From Crocinitomicaceae bacterium (lineage in GTDB: Bacteria; Bacteroidota; Bacteroidia; Flavobacteriales_D; Crocinitomicaceae): a stretch of DNA of 6,871 nt. Positions 6,232 through 6,871 of this stretch are shown piece after piece; the first letter of the stretch is position 1, and each line of letters opens with the position of its first letter. The translations under genes and the position numbers were made by a program. The stretch spans positions 1 to 6,871 of the forward strand of contig JAHEMP010000126.1 of assembly GCA_024643585.1 (NCBI GenBank), in the 5' to 3' direction. Below the pieces are notes generated by a model, which ran no database searches, had not been told where the DNA came from, and saw only the letters and a program-made list of their open reading frames with translations.

Positions 6232-6871
6232 TTCGGACACTAATTTATCTGTAGCGGGAAACCAAAGCCAAGCTCTCGATTTATTTAAAAAAATCGGTAT
6301 AGGTTTGTTTGTTGCTGGAATCCTTCTTCTATACAAATGCTATGAAGCAAAAGGTGAAATGCGGTTTTTATTCGCTCTTTTATCTTTTGGAGGAATGTTA
6401 TGTGGCTCGCTTTTTTTTACATACCGAAATGGAAATATAATTAAAGACTCCATTTTCTCCGCCAATACATCAGGTTTGCGCTGGATGGCATTACTACTCA
6501 GTTTGCTCGGTTTTGGAATAATAATTTTTGCAATGGTTGGACTGGCCCTATTTTCAGCCGATACTTCTTTAATCATTTCCTTCCTTTTTATGACCTTAGG
6601 AATCGGGCTAAATACCTATTCCCTATACGGAAAGCAATCCGCAGGGATAAAAAACAACGATGTTTGGACCTCATCGCTAACAGGTCGAGGAGTAATAGGT
6701 TGGGCATTGGGAATATTCCTAAGCTATTTCTATATAGTTTTGTATTGGGGTAACAATCCTTTTCCCGTACTCATCAGTTTTTTCGATTCGCTATCCATGG
6801 CATTCAGAGGGAAATTAGCTGATAAATGGTTTGTTTATGGAACTTTTTACACCTTCGTAATACTTTTCTTG
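6221..6871 (+). CDS. Polytopic membrane protein, 5' part; possible membrane Fe-S protein
   Basis: An open frame of 217 codons from ATG 6221 to the right edge without a stop, so the C-terminus is missing. After a polar N-terminus (1-20), hydrophobic stretches lie near residues 25-38, 48-67, 87-111, 115-136 and 157-176, with another starting near 203 at the edge, indicating at least five or six membrane spans. The ATG lies inside the end of the oxidoreductase gene (11-base overlap, ATGAGAAGTAG), which argues for translational coupling and a joint function. The segment NNDVWTSSLTGRGVIGWALG (145-164) and the later ADKWFVYGTFYT (200-211) resemble, from memory, the N-terminal membrane part of Bacteroidota proteins annotated as 4Fe-4S binding proteins that sit beside this type of flavoenzyme. 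No Fe-S cysteine motif is visible in the part shown (only C40 and C61), so this identity is inference. Confidence 0.75.
   Translation, partial: MRSSSDTNLSVAGNQSQALDLFKKIGIGLFVAGILLLYKCYEAKGEMRFLFALLSFGGMLCGSLFFTYRNGNIIKDSIFSANTSGLRWMALLLSLLGFGIIIFAMVGLALFSADTSLIISFLFMTLGIGLNTYSLYGKQSAGIKNNDVWTSSLTGRGVIGWALGIFLSYFYIVLYWGNNPFPVLISFFDSLSMAFRGKLADKWFVYGTFYTFVILFL

Noticed and set aside
6340..6576. Minus-strand open frame of 78 codons
   Set aside because: It is antisense to the membrane-protein frame, which has clear hydrophobic spans and is coupled to the upstream gene.
1..6871. CRISPR array, insertion sequence, tRNA, defence or toxin-antitoxin system
   Set aside because: No regularly spaced repeats, transposase motifs, terminal inverted repeats with target duplications, cloverleaf-like segments or small paired genes were seen on either strand.

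Overview
The window looks like chromosomal DNA from a member of the Bacteroidota, most likely a flavobacterium-like marine or freshwater organism. The evidence is AT-rich sequence, absence of Shine-Dalgarno sequences before the genes, several TAnnTTTG-type -7 promoter boxes, and two secreted proteins of Bacteroidota style. One of these ends in a type IX secretion system (T9SS) C-terminal sorting domain. I cannot assign a genus from the sequence alone.

Layout. Positions 1-416 (minus strand) hold the N-terminus of a large secreted Ala/Thr/Gly-rich protein that runs off the left edge. A 286-base divergent intergenic region (417-702) carries promoter-like boxes and an inverted repeat but no gene. 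Positions 703-2940 (plus) encode a secreted FG-GAP/VCBS repeat protein with nine Asp-rich loops and a T9SS sorting domain. Its stop codon lies one base from the stop codon of ispE (2942-3745, minus), an isoprenoid-pathway kinase. ispE diverges from accA (3806-4759, plus), the alpha carboxyltransferase subunit of acetyl-CoA carboxylase, across a 60-base shared promoter region. accA is followed by a clear stem-loop terminator (4777-4823). Positions 4885-6231 (plus) encode an FAD/NAD(P) oxidoreductase with a GTG start. It overlaps by 11 bases a polytopic membrane protein (6221 to the right edge) that is cut off by the window.

How the genes relate. The two left-hand genes encode separate exported surface or extracellular proteins. 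ispE and accA are housekeeping genes (MEP isoprenoid pathway; first step of fatty acid synthesis) placed back to back. The oxidoreductase and membrane protein are almost certainly one translationally coupled unit. They look like a soluble flavoenzyme paired with a membrane redox partner, and this is the least understood part of the window.

No mobile element, CRISPR array, tRNA or rRNA was seen. The points most worth a second look are: the flavoenzyme/membrane-protein pair; a slippery A7 run that sits exactly where an upstream ATG would need a -1 shift to enter the flavoenzyme frame; and three genes whose -7 promoter boxes lie only 3-4 bases before the start codon, which suggests leaderless or nearly leaderless transcripts.
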